The translations under genes and the position numbers were made by a program. From contig NZ_FOQM01000054.1 in the NCBI RefSeq assembly GCF_900113735.1, positions 1 through 42,186 on the forward strand: a stretch of 42,186 nt of DNA, read 5' to 3'. Under the pieces are notes generated by a model, which was not told the DNA's origin, ran no database searches, and saw only the letters and a list, made by a program, of their open reading frames with translations. Shown one piece after another: positions 1 to 7,783 of this stretch (within the stretch, counting starts at the first letter, position 1; the number at the start of each line of letters is the position of its first letter). The DNA is from Bradyrhizobium sp. Gha (GTDB lineage Bacteria > Pseudomonadota > Alphaproteobacteria > Rhizobiales > Xanthobacteraceae).

Positions 1-1
1 C

Positions 2-325
2 TTGGATGCCTCCGCCGAGGACATTGCCGGGCTCTATCGCCGGCGATGGGCCATCGAGTTGTTCTTTCGCTGGGTCAAGCAGACCCTCAAGATCACCCGC
101 TTCGTGGGCACCTCCGAGAATGCCGTGCGAATCCAGATCTCCGTCGCCCTGATCGCCTTTCTGCTGCTGCGCCTGGCCCAGGCCGCCCAAAAAGCCGTTC
201 AGAGCCCGCTCGTCTTCGCCAGGCTCGTCCGCACCAATCTCATGCACCGCAGATCGATCCAAAATCTGGACGCGCCCGAGCCAGTCCTTCAAGATCACAG
301 ACAGATGAGCCTCAGTCTATGCTAA
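2..325 (+). mobile_element. IS4-family transposase, C-terminal part
   Basis: This is the 3' end of a DDE transposase whose start lies outside the window. The segment YRRRWAIELFFRWVK (about residues 13-27 of the visible part) fits the IS4 signature Y-(2)-R-(3)-E-(6)-K exactly, and its Glu is the third acidic residue of the catalytic triad. A hydrophobic helix and a basic tail follow, which is usual for the family C-terminus. The reading frame is open up to the TAA at 323-325. Whether the element is complete cannot be judged because its left end is missing, and no clear terminal inverted repeat could be assigned after the stop codon. Confidence 0.85.
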
Positions 326-339
326 GCGCTCAACCGGAC

Positions 340-420
340 AGCCGTGGGCTTGACCCGGCAATCCATCAAGAAACACCTCTTTAAGAGGATGGATGCGCGG
401 GTCAAGCCCGCGCATGACGG
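340..420. repeat. Palindromic intergenic repeat
   Basis: Inverted arms GGGCTTGACCCG (346-357) and its near-complement CGGGTCAAGCCC (398-409) enclose a second small palindrome, CCTCTTTAAGAGG (376-388). The transcript would form one long hairpin. It sits between the transposase stop and the exonuclease start. The pattern is that of the short palindromic repeats dispersed through Bradyrhizobium genomes. Confidence 0.6.
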
Positions 421-446
421 GTTCATTTGGAGCACCAACTTCCTAT

Positions 447-1493
447 ATGACGGAAATGCGCCCGCAAGACATCCTGCTGCCAACTGCTGACGGCCTGTGC
501 TGCAAGCCCGGCGGCTTCCATATCGACCCCGTGCGTCCCGTGGAGCGGGCCGTCATCACCCACGGCCATTCCGACCACGCCCGCGCCGGCCATGGCGCCG
601 TGCTGGCGACGCAGGAAACGCTCGACATGATGCGGCTGCGCTATGGCGAGAATTTTGCCGGATCGACGCAAGTCATCAGCTATGGCGAGGAGATCAGGCT
701 CGGCGACGTCAAGGTCAAGTTTCATCCGGCGGGGCATGTGCTGGGCTCGGCGCAGATCGCGGTCACCGCCAAGGACACCTGCATCGTCGCCTCCGGCGAC
801 TACAAGGACGCGCCCGACCCGACCTGCGTCCCGTTCGAGCTGGTGCAATGCGACGTCTTCATCACGGAGGCGACGTTCGGCCTGCCGGTGTTTCGCCATG
901 GCGACGCGAGCGACGAGGTGAACAAGCTGCTGGCCTCGGTCGCGCTGTTTCCCGAGCGCGCCCATCTCGTCGGCGCCTATTCGCTCGGCAAGGCGCAACG
1001 CGTGATCGCGCTGCTGCGACAGGCCGGCTACGACGCGCCGATCTATCTGCATGGCGCGATGGAAAAGATCACCTCCTACTACCGGAGCCGCGGCATCGAC
1101 CTCGGCGAGCTCAGGCCTGTCGCCGGCATGAAGAAAGCCGCGCTCGCCGGCACCATCACGCTGGCACCGCCGTCGGCGACGTCGGATATCTGGGCCCGGC
1201 GCTTCCCCGACCCCGTCACCGCCTTCGCCTCGGGTTGGATGCGCGTGCGCGCCCGCGCGCGGCAAGGCGGCGTCGAACTGCCGCTGGTGATCTCGGACCA
1301 CGCCGATTGGGACGGCCTCACCGCAACGATCGCGGCGACCGGCGCCGGCGAGATCTGGGTCACCCACGGCCAGGAAGACGCGCTGGTGCATTGGTGCAAG
1401 ACGCAAGGTCTGCGCGCACGGCCGCTTGATCTCGTCGGCTATGGCGACGAGGATGAGAGCGTGCCAGCGGTTCAGAGCGAGGCCGAGGCATGA
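447..1493 (+). CDS. Ligase-associated DNA exonuclease (beta-CASP metallo-beta-lactamase fold)
   Basis: This is a predicted metal-dependent nuclease of the family that accompanies bacterial ATP-dependent DNA ligases and is annotated as ligase-associated DNA exonuclease. It is related to mRNA 3'-end processing nucleases. The metal-binding HxHxDH motif is seen as HGHSDH at residues 39-44 (counted from the ATG at 447). Further ligand motifs are HPAGHVLGS, SGDYKD, SDHADWD and a C-terminal THGQEDAL. About 348 residues is normal for the family. The ATG at 447 is preferred because upstream codons of the open frame lie in the intergenic repeat. Its stop overlaps the start of the ligase gene (ATGA, 1490-1493), so the two are translationally coupled, which fits a joint role in processing and sealing damaged ends. 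Confidence 0.88.
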   Translation: MTEMRPQDILLPTADGLCCKPGGFHIDPVRPVERAVITHGHSDHARAGHGAVLATQETLDMMRLRYGENFAGSTQVISYGEEIRLGDVKVKFHPAGHVLGSAQIAVTAKDTCIVASGDYKDAPDPTCVPFELVQCDVFITEATFGLPVFRHGDASDEVNKLLASVALFPERAHLVGAYSLGKAQRVIALLRQAGYDAPIYLHGAMEKITSYYRSRGIDLGELRPVAGMKKAALAGTITLAPPSATSDIWARRFPDPVTAFASGWMRVRARARQGGVELPLVISDHADWDGLTATIAATGAGEIWVTHGQEDALVHWCKTQGLRARPLDLVGYGDEDESVPAVQSEAEA

Positions 1494-3367
1494 ACCGCTT
1501 CGCCGAACTTCTCGACCGCCTCGCCTACGAGCCCGGCCGCAACAACAAGCTGCGGCTCCTCACCGGCTACTTCCGCGAAGTCGGCGATCCCGACCGCGGC
1601 TATGCGCTGGCCGCGCTCACCGGCGCGCTGAGTTTCAAGCACGCCAAGCCGGCGCTGATCCGCGACCTCATCGCCTCGCGCACGGATGAGGTGCTGTTCG
1701 GGCTCAGCTACGATTACGTCGGCGATCTCTCGGAGACGGTGGCGCTGATGTGGCCTCGGCGCGGTGCAAACAATAGCCAATCTTTTCGGAGCCACCCCTC
1801 TCCCCCGCCCTCCCCCACAAGGGGGGAGGGAGCGCAGTTGCGTGCGCCGCTGCTGCCGGGCTCGAAGGCTGAGAATGATTCAGCGCGTGAGGGGCGCCCA
1901 CCTGTCACTGTTCCCTCCCCCCTTGTGGGGGAGGGGCAGGGAGGGGGGTACTCCGGGCAAGACGCTGATGAGTCCTTTCACCCAAAAGACCACAACAACC
2001 CGCCGCCCCCGACTCTCACCGAAGTCGTCACCACGCTGCGCACGCTCGGCAAGACCGAGCTGCCGAAGCAGCTCGAACGCTGGCTCGACGAGCTGGATGA
2101 GACCGGCCGTTGGGCACTTCTAAAGCTTGTCACCGGCGCGATGCGCATCGGCATTTCCGCGCGGCTGGCGAAGACCGCGGCCGCGGCGCTCGGCGACAAG
2201 GACCCGCATGAGGTGGAGCTGATCTGGCCGGGACTTGCACCCCCCTATCTCGACCTGTTCGCCTGGCTGGAAGGCCGCAGCGAGAAGCCGGTCAATCGCG
2301 ACCCCGCGCCGTTCCGGCCCGTGATGCTGGCGCATGCGATCGAGGACAGCGATTTCGCAAGCCTCGATCCCGCCGACTACGTCGCCGAATGGAAATGGGA
2401 CGGCATCCGCGTGCAGGCCGTCGCCGGCCGTGACGGCCACGGGCAGATCACCGCGCGGCTCTATTCACGCACCGGCGAGGACATCACCGGCAGCTTTCCG
2501 GACCTGGTGCCGTCGCTGCGCCTGCCGGGCGCGATCGACGGCGAGCTTTTGATCCTGCGCGAAGGCCGCGTGCAGAGTTTCAATGTCCTGCAGCAACGGC
2601 TCAACCGCAAGGTCGTCTCGCCGAAGCTGATCAAGGAGTTTCCGATCCATCTGCGCGCCTACGATCTGCTCGGCGACGACGAGAACGATCTGCGCGAGCT
2701 GCCGTTCGCCGAGCGGCGTGAACGGCTCGAGGCGTTCATCGGAAAGCTCGGCGATCCCCGTATCGACCTCTCACCCACCGTTCCCTTCTCGAGCTGGGAG
2801 GCGCTGACGGCCGCGCGCGCCGATCCCGCGGGTGCCGGCGCGGGCGAGGATGCCGACGCCGTCGAGGGCGTGATGCTGAAGCGGCGCGATGCGGCCTATC
2901 TGCCGGGACGGCCGAAGGGCCAGTGGTGGAAGTGGAAGCGCGATCCGCACATCATCGATGCCGTGCTGATGTATGCGCAGCGCGGCCACGGCAAGCGCTC
3001 GTCCTATTATTCCGACTACACATTTGGCGTCTGGACCGGGACCGAGAACGGCGAGGAGCTGGTGCCGGTCGGCAAGGCCTATTTCGGGTTCACCGACGAG
3101 GAGCTGCTGCAGATCGACCGCTTCGTCCGCCGCAACACCACGGAAAAGTTCGGCCCCGTCCGCCATGTCGTGCACGAAGCGGACAAGGGGCTGGTGCTGG
3201 AAGTCGCCTTCGAGGGCCTGCAACGCTCGCCACGGCACAAATCCGGCGTGGCCATGCGCTTTCCCCGCATCAGCCGCCTGCGCTGGGACAAGCCGCCGCG
3301 CGAGGCGGATCGGCTGGAAACGCTGGAAAAAATGCTGAAGGCGGAGCCGGCGGAGATTGAGGCGTGA
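1490..3367 (+). CDS. ATP-dependent DNA ligase with in-frame repeat insertion
   Basis: The gene encodes an ATP-dependent DNA ligase of the bacterial type associated with response to DNA cross-link damage. The order is an N-terminal DNA-binding domain (about residues 1-250), a nucleotidyltransferase domain with adenylation motif KWDG (Lys302), and a C-terminal OB-fold domain. Other ligase motifs visible are IDGELLI, EGVMLKRRDAAYLPG and QWWKWKRD. At 625 residues it is roughly 80 longer than I expect for relatives. The excess is a low-complexity Pro/Gly/Ser-rich block at about residues 92-168 that coincides with a palindromic DNA repeat (1794-1948). Conserved sequence stops at about Trp88-Pro89 and resumes near Pro171. 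The frame is kept, so the protein may still work, but this is untested. It overlaps the upstream exonuclease gene by 4 nt. Confidence 0.9.
   Translation: MNRFAELLDRLAYEPGRNNKLRLLTGYFREVGDPDRGYALAALTGALSFKHAKPALIRDLIASRTDEVLFGLSYDYVGDLSETVALMWPRRGANNSQSFRSHPSPPPSPTRGEGAQLRAPLLPGSKAENDSAREGRPPVTVPSPLVGEGQGGGYSGQDADESFHPKDHNNPPPPTLTEVVTTLRTLGKTELPKQLERWLDELDETGRWALLKLVTGAMRIGISARLAKTAAAALGDKDPHEVELIWPGLAPPYLDLFAWLEGRSEKPVNRDPAPFRPVMLAHAIEDSDFASLDPADYVAEWKWDGIRVQAVAGRDGHGQITARLYSRTGEDITGSFPDLVPSLRLPGAIDGELLILREGRVQSFNVLQQRLNRKVVSPKLIKEFPIHLRAYDLLGDDENDLRELPFAERRERLEAFIGKLGDPRIDLSPTVPFSSWEALTAARADPAGAGAGEDADAVEGVMLKRRDAAYLPGRPKGQWWKWKRDPHIIDAVLMYAQRGHGKRSSYYSDYTFGVWTGTENGEELVPVGKAYFGFTDEELLQIDRFVRRNTTEKFGPVRHVVHEADKGLVLEVAFEGLQRSPRHKSGVAMRFPRISRLRWDKPPREADRLETLEKMLKAEPAEIEA
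1794..1948. repeat. Palindromic repeat inserted inside the ligase gene
   Basis: Two arms about 37 nt long are near-perfect reverse complements. The left arm (1794-1831) contains CCCTCCCCCACAAGGGG, and the right arm (1912-1948) contains CCCCTTGTGGGGGAGGG. About 80 nt separate them. Read in the ligase frame the arms give the peptides PSPTRGEG and PSPLVGEGQGGG, typical of translated copies of this type of intergenic repeat. The element contains no stop in the ligase frame. Confidence 0.85.
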
Positions 3368-3398
3368 GGCATTCGATCTCGCCGCGACGGCGCTGCGC

Positions 3399-3508
3399 CC
3401 CCTCGCCCGCTTGCGGAGAGGGTTGTCTCCGCATTGGGAATCCCCCAGAGGTGAGAGCCCTCACCCGCGCTTTGCGCGACCTCTCCCGCAAGCGGAGAGG
3501 TTGAGGAG
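3399..3508. repeat. Palindromic repeat after the ligase gene
   Basis: The segments CTCGCCCGCTTGCGGAGAGG (from about 3403) and CCTCTCCCGCAAGCGGAGAG (from about 3480) are imperfect reverse complements. Each also folds on itself. The element fills most of the gap between the ligase stop and the next gene and could act as a transcript end, although there is no T-run. Confidence 0.65.
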
Positions 3509-3626
3509 CCCGCGGCGCCCGCTTGCCCGAATTAAAACGCGGTAAGCTGATTGACGGTCGGGTAAGGGTTCCCCATGTCCCCCGCCGTGACCTATAATCG
3601 GGGTTAGCCCCCACGAGGAGTTTGAG

Positions 3627-3929
3627 ATGGCCCACGACGTCAGAGATTTGCCGGCCGGCCATAGCGATGGCCTGCACCGCTTTCTCGGCGGCTCGCCACT
3701 GGCGGTCGCGTTTCGCCTGGTGCTGCTCTCGATCCTGGTCGGTGTCGTGCTGGCGGCGATCGGCTTCGATCCCTGGAATATCCTCATCAGCATTCGCCTG
3801 CTGTTCCAGCGTCTGTGGGATCTCGGCTTCGATGCCGTGAACTGGCTGTGGCGCTACTTCCTGCTCGGCGCCGTCATCGTGATCCCGATCTGGCTGTTGT
3901 CGCGCATCTTCGGCTCGCCGCGCCGCTAG
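3627..3929 (+). CDS. Small integral membrane protein (DUF6460-like)
   Basis: A 100-residue protein with two clear membrane segments: about residues 25-48 (VAFRLVLLSILVGVVLAAIG) and about residues 72-93, ending in a basic tail. A short amphipathic stretch rich in Trp and Phe lies between them (DPWNILISIRLLFQRLWDLG). The pattern and length resemble the DUF6460 family of alphaproteobacteria, for which I know no function. A GAGGAG sequence lies upstream of the ATG at 3627. It stands alone between the ligase gene and a MATE transporter gene on the same strand, with 75 nt to the latter. Confidence 0.7.
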   Translation: MAHDVRDLPAGHSDGLHRFLGGSPLAVAFRLVLLSILVGVVLAAIGFDPWNILISIRLLFQRLWDLGFDAVNWLWRYFLLGAVIVIPIWLLSRIFGSPRR

Positions 3930-4003
3930 GTTCGCGGCCGGCGCAGACACGTCATGTCGCCCACGATGGTGCAATCGGGCGGGTGGTCGGGTAGACGCAG
4001 CTG

Positions 4004-5329
4004 ATGAACGCACCGCTTCATCCCAAGGTCGGCTCCCGCCAGGTCTTCGCCATCGCAGGTCCCGCGATGGTTGCAAACCTCACAACGCCGCTGATCGGCG
4101 TGGTCTCGACCACCGCCATCGGCCGGCTCGACGATGCCGCCCTGCTCGGCGGCGTCGCGATGGCGTCGGTGATCTTCGACTGCCTGTTCTGGCTGTTCGG
4201 CTTTCTGCGCATGAGCACGCTCGCCTTCACCGCGCAGGCGCTCGGCGCCGGCGAGACGCGCGAAGAGACCGTCATCCTGGTGCGCGGCTTCATCGTCGCC
4301 GGCCTGATCGGTGGCGCACTGATTGCGCTGCAGATGCCGCTGGCCGGCGTGCTGTTCGATTTGATGGGCGGCAGTGCAGGTGTGACGCACGCCGCAAAGA
4401 CCTATTTCATGATCCGGATCTGGTCGTCGCCGTTCGCGTTCGCCAACTACGTCATCCTCGGCTGGCTGGTCGGACAGGCCCGCGCCAATCCCGCGTTGGC
4501 GCTCCAGGTCGTCATCAACCTCATCAACATGGCGGCAACGATCCTGCTGGTGCTGGTCTATGACACCGGCATCGCGGGTGCGGCGATTGCCGCGCTGCTG
4601 TCGGAGGGGGTCGGCTTCGGGCTCGGCGTCATCGTCTGCCGGCGCTACGCGCATGGCGGCTTTGCCGTTCCCCGGGAGATGCTGTTCGATCGCGCCAAGC
4701 TGATGCGGCTATTGTCCGTCAATTCGGACATCATGATCCGCACCGCGGCGCTGATCACCGTGTTCCTGTTTTTCACCGCCAAGGGCGCGCGCGCCGGCGA
4801 CGTGACGCTGGCGGCGAACTCCGTGCTCAACAATTTCCTGCTGGTCAGCGCCTTCTTCCTCGATGGCCTCGCCAACGCGGCCCAGCAGCTCTGCGGTCGC
4901 ACGTTCGGCGCACGCGATCCGAGAGGCTTTGCGGATTCGACGCGGCTGGTGCTGCTGTGGGGCCTCGGCTTTGCCCTCGTCGTCGCGGTGCTGTTTGCAC
5001 TGTTCGGGCCTGATATCATCAAGTTCATGACCACGAGCGAGGACGTCCGCCACGCCGCGCGCGAGTTCTTGCCGTTCATCGTGCTCGCGCCCATCCCCGG
5101 CGTGTTCGCCTTCGGCTTCGACGGCATCTATGTCGGCGCGACCTGGGCCCGCGAGATGCGCAACCTGATGCTGGCCTCGCTCGCGATCTTCTTCGGGATC
5201 TGGCTGGCGCTGCAATCAACAGGCAATGCCGGCCTGTGGTGCGCGCTGGTTGCGTTCTACGTCGCGCGTGGAGGATTGCAGGGGGCGCGGTACCCGACGT
5301 TGTATCGGGCGACGTTCGCCAAGCCATAG
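4004..5329 (+). CDS. MATE-family efflux transporter (DinF-like)
   Basis: A 441-residue polytopic inner-membrane protein with about twelve hydrophobic helices in two related halves, the MATE arrangement. The N-terminus (GPAMVANLTTPLIGVVSTTAIG) and the second-half start resemble the DinF branch rather than the NorM branch. MATE proteins export cationic or other organic compounds in exchange for H+ or Na+, and the substrate cannot be deduced here. The ATG at 4004 has only a weak ribosome-binding site. The gene is followed directly by a palindromic repeat that probably ends transcription. Confidence 0.85.
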   Translation: MNAPLHPKVGSRQVFAIAGPAMVANLTTPLIGVVSTTAIGRLDDAALLGGVAMASVIFDCLFWLFGFLRMSTLAFTAQALGAGETREETVILVRGFIVAGLIGGALIALQMPLAGVLFDLMGGSAGVTHAAKTYFMIRIWSSPFAFANYVILGWLVGQARANPALALQVVINLINMAATILLVLVYDTGIAGAAIAALLSEGVGFGLGVIVCRRYAHGGFAVPREMLFDRAKLMRLLSVNSDIMIRTAALITVFLFFTAKGARAGDVTLAANSVLNNFLLVSAFFLDGLANAAQQLCGRTFGARDPRGFADSTRLVLLWGLGFALVVAVLFALFGPDIIKFMTTSEDVRHAAREFLPFIVLAPIPGVFAFGFDGIYVGATWAREMRNLMLASLAIFFGIWLALQSTGNAGLWCALVAFYVARGGLQGARYPTLYRATFAKP

Positions 5330-5336
5330 CTCTCGT

Positions 5337-5438
5337 GTCCCGGACGCGCGAAGCGCGAGCCGGGACCCAGAATGCAGCCACATGTGCCCCGGCTCTGCAG
5401 CGCACCTCTGAAGAAGCGCTGCGCTGCGTCCGGGGCAC
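5337..5438. repeat. Two-hairpin palindromic repeat between MATE and pyrD
   Basis: The first hairpin pairs GTCCCGG (5337-5343) with CCGGGAC (5360-5366), with an inner CGCGC/GCGCG stem. The second pairs GTGCCCCGG (5384-5392) with CCGGGGCAC (5430-5438), with inner GCAGCGC/GCGCTGC. It lies between two convergent genes, so it may serve as a bidirectional transcript end. This 'GTCCCGGACGCG...' type is a style I associate with Bradyrhizobium intergenic repeats. Confidence 0.7.
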
Positions 5439-5447
5439 GAGACTGCC

Positions 5448-6545
5448 CTACATCCCCGGCCAGTCTTCCGCCGTGAGCGTGGCCGCATCGGCGCCGACGA
5501 TCTCCGACAGCGAGTCCCGGCCCGTGCGCAGCAGCGTCGAGGTGAGATCGCGCTTGATCTCGTCGACGAGGCCGAGACCCTTGTAGACCAGCGACGAATA
5601 AAGCTGGATCAGGCTCGCGCCGGCGCGGATTTTCGTCAGCGCCGCACCGCCGGAGTCGACGCCACCGACGCCGATCAGGGGGAACGCGCCCTCGACGCGC
5701 ACATAGGTTTCCGCGACCATGCGCGTCGACAGGCGGAACAGCGGCCGGCCGGACAGCCCGCCCTGCTGCTTCGAACGCATTGCCTCACGCAACGTGCTCG
5801 GCCGCGCGATGGTCGTGTTCGACACGATCATGCCGTCGACCCGGCGCGAGCGCGCAACCTGCACGACATCGTCGAGCTGGGCGAGGCTGAGATCGGGCGC
5901 GATCTTCAGCAGCACCGGCGTGTCGCCGGCCTTCTGCCTGACACGTTCGCGCGCGTCGATCACGTGCCCCAGCAGATCGTCGAGCAGTGCGCCTTCCTGC
6001 AGATTGCGCAGCCCCGGCGTGTTGGGCGAGGAGACGTTGACCGTGAAATAGCTCGCGACCGGCGCGAAGGTCTCGATCAGCTTGACATAGTCGGCGACAC
6101 GATCAGGCGAATCCTTGTTGGCGCCGACATTGACGCCGACGATGCCGCCGTTCTCGGCGCGCGCGGCAAGCCGGCGCAGGGCTACTTCGGCGCCGTCATT
6201 GTTGAAGCCCATGCGGTTGATGACGGCTTCATCGCGCTCGAGGCGAAACAGCCGCGGCCGCGCATTGCCTACCTGCGGCTTCGGCGTCACCGAACCGATC
6301 TCGACGAAACCGAAGCCGAGCCGCAGCAGGGCATCGGGCACCTCGGCGCTCTTGTCAAAACCCGCGGCCATGCCGATCGGGTTGGGAAAGTTGAGTCCGA
6401 AGGCGCGCACCGCAAGCTTGGGATCATCCGGCCGCGGCTTCACCGGCGGCAGCAAGCGCAAGCCCTGGATCGCAAGACGGTGTGCATCCTCCGGATCGAG
6501 CCAGCGCAGCACCGGCAGCGAGAGAGCATCGAAAGCGCGGATCAC
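5448..6545 (-). CDS. pyrD: Dihydroorotate dehydrogenase, class 2 (quinone)
   Basis: The enzyme oxidises dihydroorotate to orotate in pyrimidine synthesis, passing electrons to quinone at the inner membrane. The class 2 hallmarks are the N-terminal amphipathic extension (about 50 residues, LPVLRWLDPEDAHRLAIQGL), the FMN-site segment NPIGMAAGFDKSAE, INRMGFNN, the catalytic-Ser region TVNVSSPNTPGLR, LLKIAPD, VSNTT and the phosphate-binding GVGGVDSG. Length (365 residues) is normal. The start is GTG at 6545 and overlaps the stop of the DUF952 gene in a GTGA, so the two genes are coupled. Confidence 0.95.
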   Translation of the reverse strand: MIRAFDALSLPVLRWLDPEDAHRLAIQGLRLLPPVKPRPDDPKLAVRAFGLNFPNPIGMAAGFDKSAEVPDALLRLGFGFVEIGSVTPKPQVGNARPRLFRLERDEAVINRMGFNNDGAEVALRRLAARAENGGIVGVNVGANKDSPDRVADYVKLIETFAPVASYFTVNVSSPNTPGLRNLQEGALLDDLLGHVIDARERVRQKAGDTPVLLKIAPDLSLAQLDDVVQVARSRRVDGMIVSNTTIARPSTLREAMRSKQQGGLSGRPLFRLSTRMVAETYVRVEGAFPLIGVGGVDSGGAALTKIRAGASLIQLYSSLVYKGLGLVDEIKRDLTSTLLRTGRDSLSEIVGADAATLTAEDWPGM

Positions 6546-6886
6546 GGGACAAGCTCCGGGGTGTCATGGCCGCCATCGGAGCGAATGTTGAGATTCATCA
6601 CCGCAAGCACCGCGCCGAGATCGAGCGCACCATAGAGATGCGGGAACAGCTCATCGTTGCGCGAGCGCTCCCAGCGCAGCTCAGCTCCAAGCGCGTCGCC
6701 ATCGACCTCGACCAGGAACAACGCGCGCTGGCCGAAATAGTGCTTGCGCAGGGTCTCGGGAACCTGGGTCGCGGTCGAAAAATGGATGAATCCGTCGCGG
6801 GCGTCATCCGCGCTGCCGCTGTACACGCCCTGCCGTTCCGCCTCACGCCAGGCCGAGGCCGGACAGATTTTGTAGATCTTGACCAC
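6542..6886 (-). CDS. DUF952 family protein
   Basis: A 114-residue soluble protein of the DUF952 family. Typical features seen are the N-terminal KIYKICP, the DGFIHFSTATQVPETLRKHY segment, the ALFLVEVD strand, and the ELFPHLYGALDL block near the C-terminus. Family members are small and of unknown biochemical role; the fold is thought to resemble ADP-ribosyl-transfer domains, which is not established here. It is the upstream gene of a two-gene unit with pyrD (4-nt overlap), an arrangement that suggests co-expression rather than a proven role in pyrimidine synthesis. Confidence 0.85.
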   Translation of the reverse strand: MVKIYKICPASAWREAERQGVYSGSADDARDGFIHFSTATQVPETLRKHYFGQRALFLVEVDGDALGAELRWERSRNDELFPHLYGALDLGAVLAVMNLNIRSDGGHDTPELVP

Positions 6887-7046
6887 CGCTTACCGGAGCC
6901 CTGTTTGCTCGCCAAGCCGCTCACGTGAGCGAGCCCATTGAGTCTTTTGAGTTTTTTTCGTGTCTTGCGGGTCCTAAAACCCGGCGCGACCGTAAAGGCG
7001 GCCCCCTCCGAACTCAAGAGTGAGGGCTCCCCCTTGCGCGAAAATC

Positions 7047-7077
7047 GGAAAACCGGTTCATTTGAGGATAGTTTTCC
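7047..7077. promoter_or_regulatory. Possible operator upstream of the S24-like regulator
   Basis: The inverted repeat GGAAAAC (7047-7053) and GTTTTCC (7071-7077) has a 17-nt spacer, and a palindrome AACCGGTT overlaps the left arm (7051-7058). It lies 26 nt before the preferred start codon at 7103, so it may be an autoregulatory site. This rests on symmetry and position only. Confidence 0.3.
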
Positions 7078-7102
7078 TGAGTTGCGACGGGCTGGACCTT
7101 CC

Positions 7103-7756
7103 ATGGTCAAACAGGCCAAAGCGCAGAGGATGCTGACCCACGAGCGGATCTGGGCCGCGCTGGACCGATTGGCCGCGCGTGCCGGACTGTCGCCATCGGG
7201 CCTCGCCAAGCGGGCCGGGCTCGACCCCACCACCTTCAACAAATCCAAGCGCGTCACCGGCGATGGCCGCGAGCGCTGGCCCTCGACCGAATCCATCGCG
7301 AAGGCGCTGGCGGCCGCGGACTCGTCGATCGAGATCTTTGCCAGGCTCATCGACGACGAGGCCGGCGATGGCCGCACTGTGCCGCTGCTCGGCTTCGCGC
7401 AAGCAGCCGCGAACGGCGCGTTCGACGAACTGGGCACTCCGTCCGGCAAAGGCTGGAGCGAGATCGCGCTGCCGAGCGCCGAGGACAACCGCGCCTTTGC
7501 GCTGGAGATTTCCGGTGATGCTCTCCTGCCCGCCTATCGCGACGGCGCTGTCATCCTGGTTTCGCCAACCGCGCCAATCCGCAAAGGCGACCGCGTGGTG
7601 GTGAGGACGAAGACGAGCGAGGTGATGGTCGCGATGCTGACGCGGCGCACGGCGAAGGCGCTGGAACTGCGATCGCTCGATGCGGCGCAGGCGGAACGGA
7701 CGTTGGCGGCAAACGATGTCGCGTGGATCGCGAGGATCGTGTGGGCGAGCCAGTGA
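7103..7756 (+). CDS. HTH regulator with degenerate S24 (LexA/CI-like) domain
   Basis: A 217-residue protein (from the ATG at 7103). The N-terminal helix-turn-helix (about residues 11-70) has the core LAARAGLSPSGLAKRAGLD. The C-terminal S24 peptidase fold of LexA/CI repressors spans about residues 95-215. The usual GDSM-P active-site motif reads GDALLP (residues 138-143), so the nucleophilic Ser is Ala140. The usual V-K-R-L segment with the catalytic Lys reads V-A-M-L (Ala167). Self-cleavage is therefore unlikely, and the domain may serve only for dimerisation or ligand sensing. Starts at 7130 or further upstream (6938) are possible; none has a strong ribosome-binding site. It is convergent with the LysRS gene. 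Confidence 0.8.
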   Translation: MVKQAKAQRMLTHERIWAALDRLAARAGLSPSGLAKRAGLDPTTFNKSKRVTGDGRERWPSTESIAKALAAADSSIEIFARLIDDEAGDGRTVPLLGFAQAAANGAFDELGTPSGKGWSEIALPSAEDNRAFALEISGDALLPAYRDGAVILVSPTAPIRKGDRVVVRTKTSEVMVAMLTRRTAKALELRSLDAAQAERTLAANDVAWIARIVWASQ

Positions 7757-7783
7757 GGAGGCTCGCGTTCCGACAATGCCCGC

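Noticed and set aside
423..1406. Long open frame antisense to the exonuclease gene
   Set aside because: It mirrors the real gene in high-GC DNA, shows no family motif and is Arg/Asp/Gly-rich shadow sequence.
3926..4654. Minus-strand open frame opposite the first MATE gene
   Set aside because: Rich in Asp/Gln/His/Arg with no hydrophobic core, typical of antisense to a membrane protein gene.
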